Positions 61,972 through 64,000 of a stretch of 64,000 nt of DNA are shown here, piece after piece. Made by a program: the position numbers and the translations under genes. This DNA is from Paenibacillus chitinolyticus NBRC 15660 (GTDB lineage: Bacteria; Bacillota; Bacilli; Paenibacillales; NBRC-103111). Location: assembly GCF_000739915.1 (NCBI RefSeq), contig NZ_BBJT01000010.1:153115-217114 (forward strand). The letters are read 5' to 3'. A model generated the notes under the pieces. The model had not been told where the DNA came from, ran no database searches, and saw nothing but the letters and a program-made list of their open reading frames with translations. Position 1 is the stretch's first letter, and each line of letters begins with the position of its first letter.

Positions 61972-64000
61972 TTGAAAACACTTGTGATTGCCGAAAAACC
62001 GGATATGGGCCGGACGATTGCCGCTGTCATCGAACCGAAAGCGGCGAACAAACGCACGTATATCGAGGGATCGGATTATATCATCACCTGGGCCATTGGA
62101 CACTTAATAGAGCTGGCAGAACCCGATAAATACGATGAAAAATACAAGAAATGGCGCTTCGAGCATCTGCCGATCATTCCCGACGAATTCAAGCTGCTGC
62201 CGAATCCCCGGACGAAAGATCAGCTCAAAGTGATCAAGGAAGTCGCCAAACAGTGCGACAAAATCGTCAACGCGTGCGACGCGGGGCGCGAGGGCCAGCA
62301 TATTTTCTCGCTCATTCAGCGTCACTTGAAATTAAAGCAGCCCGTCAAGCGTTTGTGGATCTCCGATTTGACCGCGGAAACGATCCGCAGCGGCTTTCAG
62401 CAGTTGAAGGACGGCTCCGATTTCGATAATCTGACCAGAGCCGCAAGGGCGCGGAGCGAAGCGGACTGGATCATCGGAATGAACGGCTCCCGGGCTTTTA
62501 CGACCAAGCATAATGTGCTCTTATCCGTCGGGCGGGTTCAGACTCCCGTGCTGGCGCTCATTTACGACCGTCAGAAGCTTATCGAAGATTTTTCCTCCTT
62601 GAAGTTTTACGAGGTGGAGGCGTTCTTCACTCAGGAGCAGACGGAATACCGCGGATTGTGGCAGGGAGAACGAATTACGGACCCGGCCAAGGCCGAGGGC
62701 ATTGCAGCCAAAGTCAAAGGAAAACCGGCTCGCATCGCGTCTTACGAAGTCAAAGATACGAAGGAATATCCGTTCAAACTGTATGATTTGACGCTTCTTC
62801 AGCGGGAATCCAATGCCAAGCTCGGCTTTTCGGCGAAAAAAACGCTGGACGTGGCCCAGGCGCTCTACGAGAAGCACAAAGTCATTTCGTATCCGAGAAC
62901 GAACTCCAACTATGTGACGGAGCAGAACATCCCGGAAATGCACAAAACGCTCTCGGCCCTCCAGGGAACGGCCTACGACGAGTGGGTCCGCCAAGCCAAC
63001 CGGAATCTGGTTCACAAAAACAATAAAGCGATTTGCAACCCGGCCAAAGTGGAAGACCATCACGCGATCCTCCCGACCGGCAAACGGGCAAACGGATTGT
63101 CGGCCGATGAGCAGAAGGTGTACGATCTGATCGTGCGCCGGTTTTTGTCGCAGTTTTATCCGGCCGCCGAGTATAAGGTGCACACCGTCCTGACGGAAGT
63201 GGAGAAAGAAACGTTCAAGACGACCGTCAAGGAGCTGCTGCAGCTCGGCTGGAAGGTGCTGTACCCCGAATCCAAGAAAGACGGCAAACGCGCGAAAGCG
63301 AAGGACGACAAGGGAAAGGAAGAGGACGAGGCCGAGGAAGAAGAAACGTCCGAGCCGTTTTCGCTGAACGCTTCTCTCGGCGCTCACTGCAGGGATGCGG
63401 CGGCCAAGGAGAAGGAGACCCAGCCGCCTAAAGCTTTTACGGAAGGCACGCTGCTGAAAGCGATGGAAAGCGCGGGCAAGCAGATCGAGGATGAGGAGCT
63501 GCGCGACGCGATGAAAGACTCCGGTCTCGGAACTCCGGCTACCCGAGCGGCGACCATCGAGCGCCTGAAACATGTCGGCTACGTCACGATGCAGGGCAAG
63601 CGCATCACGCTGACGCCCAAAGGCCGGACGGCCGTAGAACTGATCCGCGCGGCGGGCGTGGAACTGCTCACTTCGCCGGAGATGACGGGCCAGTGGGAGC
63701 GCCGGCTCAATGAAATTTCACGCGGACAAGCGTCCGATGAGACGTTTATGCGAAATGTCAAAAAGTTCGCCACGCTCATCGTTGACAAAGTCCGCGTCCA
63801 AAACCGCGCGGCAAGAACCGCCTTCGAGGGCGATGAGCCCGCCGGGAAAGCGGGCGGACGGGCCGCGACCGGCAAGACGCGCCGGAGCGCCAAAGCCTCC
63901 GGCACGGACGGCGCGGCTGCGGGAACGGCGCCCGGGGCGCGCGCAGCCGCAGGGACTGCAGCCCGCGAGAGCGGCGCACCGGCAGGCCTGGCGGTTTCGG
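61972..64000 (+). CDS. topB: DNA topoisomerase III, 3' end outside the window
   Basis: 676 residues are visible and the frame is still open at the window edge. The Toprim domain starts KTLVIAEKPDMGRTIA and includes NACDAGREGQHIFSL. The catalytic Tyr307 lies in ISYPRTNSNYV. The type IA core ends with TPATRAATIERLKHVGYV and VELLTSPEMTGQWERRL. An acidic Lys/Glu insert (about 440-465) and an Ala/Gly/Arg-rich tail (from about 625) are extra. It decatenates DNA by cutting one strand. It starts at TTG 61972 after GATAGGAAG. Confidence 0.95.
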   Translation, partial: MKTLVIAEKPDMGRTIAAVIEPKAANKRTYIEGSDYIITWAIGHLIELAEPDKYDEKYKKWRFEHLPIIPDEFKLLPNPRTKDQLKVIKEVAKQCDKIVNACDAGREGQHIFSLIQRHLKLKQPVKRLWISDLTAETIRSGFQQLKDGSDFDNLTRAARARSEADWIIGMNGSRAFTTKHNVLLSVGRVQTPVLALIYDRQKLIEDFSSLKFYEVEAFFTQEQTEYRGLWQGERITDPAKAEGIAAKVKGKPARIASYEVKDTKEYPFKLYDLTLLQRESNAKLGFSAKKTLDVAQALYEKHKVISYPRTNSNYVTEQNIPEMHKTLSALQGTAYDEWVRQANRNLVHKNNKAICNPAKVEDHHAILPTGKRANGLSADEQKVYDLIVRRFLSQFYPAAEYKVHTVLTEVEKETFKTTVKELLQLGWKVLYPESKKDGKRAKAKDDKGKEEDEAEEEETSEPFSLNASLGAHCRDAAAKEKETQPPKAFTEGTLLKAMESAGKQIEDEELRDAMKDSGLGTPATRAATIERLKHVGYVTMQGKRITLTPKGRTAVELIRAAGVELLTSPEMTGQWERRLNEISRGQASDETFMRNVKKFATLIVDKVRVQNRAARTAFEGDEPAGKAGGRAATGKTRRSAKASGTDGAAAGTAPGARAAAGTAARESGAPAGLAVS

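Noticed and set aside
61579..62103. Leftward 174-codon frame overlapping the topB start
   Set aside because: Part of it reads protein-like (ETVSAAVAGSVVNSAY), but there is no ribosome binding site at a start and it overlaps topB; I could not support it.

Overview
The window looks like chromosome from a moderately GC-rich, endospore-former-type Bacillota, most likely Paenibacillaceae. I infer this from strong AGGAGG-type ribosome binding sites, frequent GTG and TTG starts, many hairpin-plus-T-run terminators, and a gene set that includes FadR/FadF/FadN, a YtxJ bacilliredoxin, HelD, ArtP-type transporters, a GHL10 glycosidase and an LCP protein. No rRNA, tRNA or CRISPR array was seen.

Layout. 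1-8.2 kb: end of a membrane glycosyltransferase, UspA, an LCP wall-polymer ligase, an unknown stress-like protein, a DJ-1/PfpI protein, rhomboid, a short flavoprotein, an M24 peptidase and a TspO-like membrane protein. 8.4-16.6 kb: secreted GHL10 glycosidase, metallophosphoesterase, FAD oxidoreductase, MurR/RpiR regulator and a small membrane protein. 16.7-18.4 kb: ECF sigma factor with a membrane anti-sigma factor. 18.7-31.0 kb: a consolidated fatty-acid beta-oxidation locus, with fadR-etfB-etfA leftward and fadF-fadN-fadA-fadE-fadD rightward. A textbook FadR palindrome sits between the fadR -10 box and the gene. 31.1-33.3 kb: thioesterase, YtxJ and an EamA exporter. 33.6-42.6 kb: two polar amino-acid ABC importers flanking an M20 amidohydrolase, two small genes and a hemolysin-III protein. 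The second importer is ArtPQM-like, with an ArgR-like palindrome in its control region. 42.7-48.2 kb: tandem DegV proteins, HelD, a MOSC protein and a YfcE-like phosphoesterase.

48.28-51.79 kb is a visibly AT-rich insertion. I read it as a complete 3.5-kb transposon with 28-bp terminal inverted repeats (25/28 matched) and a perfect 7-bp target duplication. It carries a 56-aa ribbon-helix-helix-like protein, a zinc-ribbon/DDE-type transposase cut by one in-frame TAA, and two small unrecognised passenger genes. Removing the element restores a rho-independent terminator whose 7-nt loop is exactly the duplicated target. The element carries its own terminator hairpin at each end. This is the most unusual thing in the window.

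51.9-56.2 kb: a DUF5946-like protein, then a LacI regulator with a GH31 alpha-glucosidase. 56.4-61.4 kb: a small DMT/SMR-type membrane protein and a tightly coupled nos-accessory operon (FixH-like lipoprotein, NosD, NosL, NosY, NosF, TlpA-like thioredoxin), with no nosZ in the window. 61.97 kb to the end: topoisomerase III (topB), cut off by the window edge.
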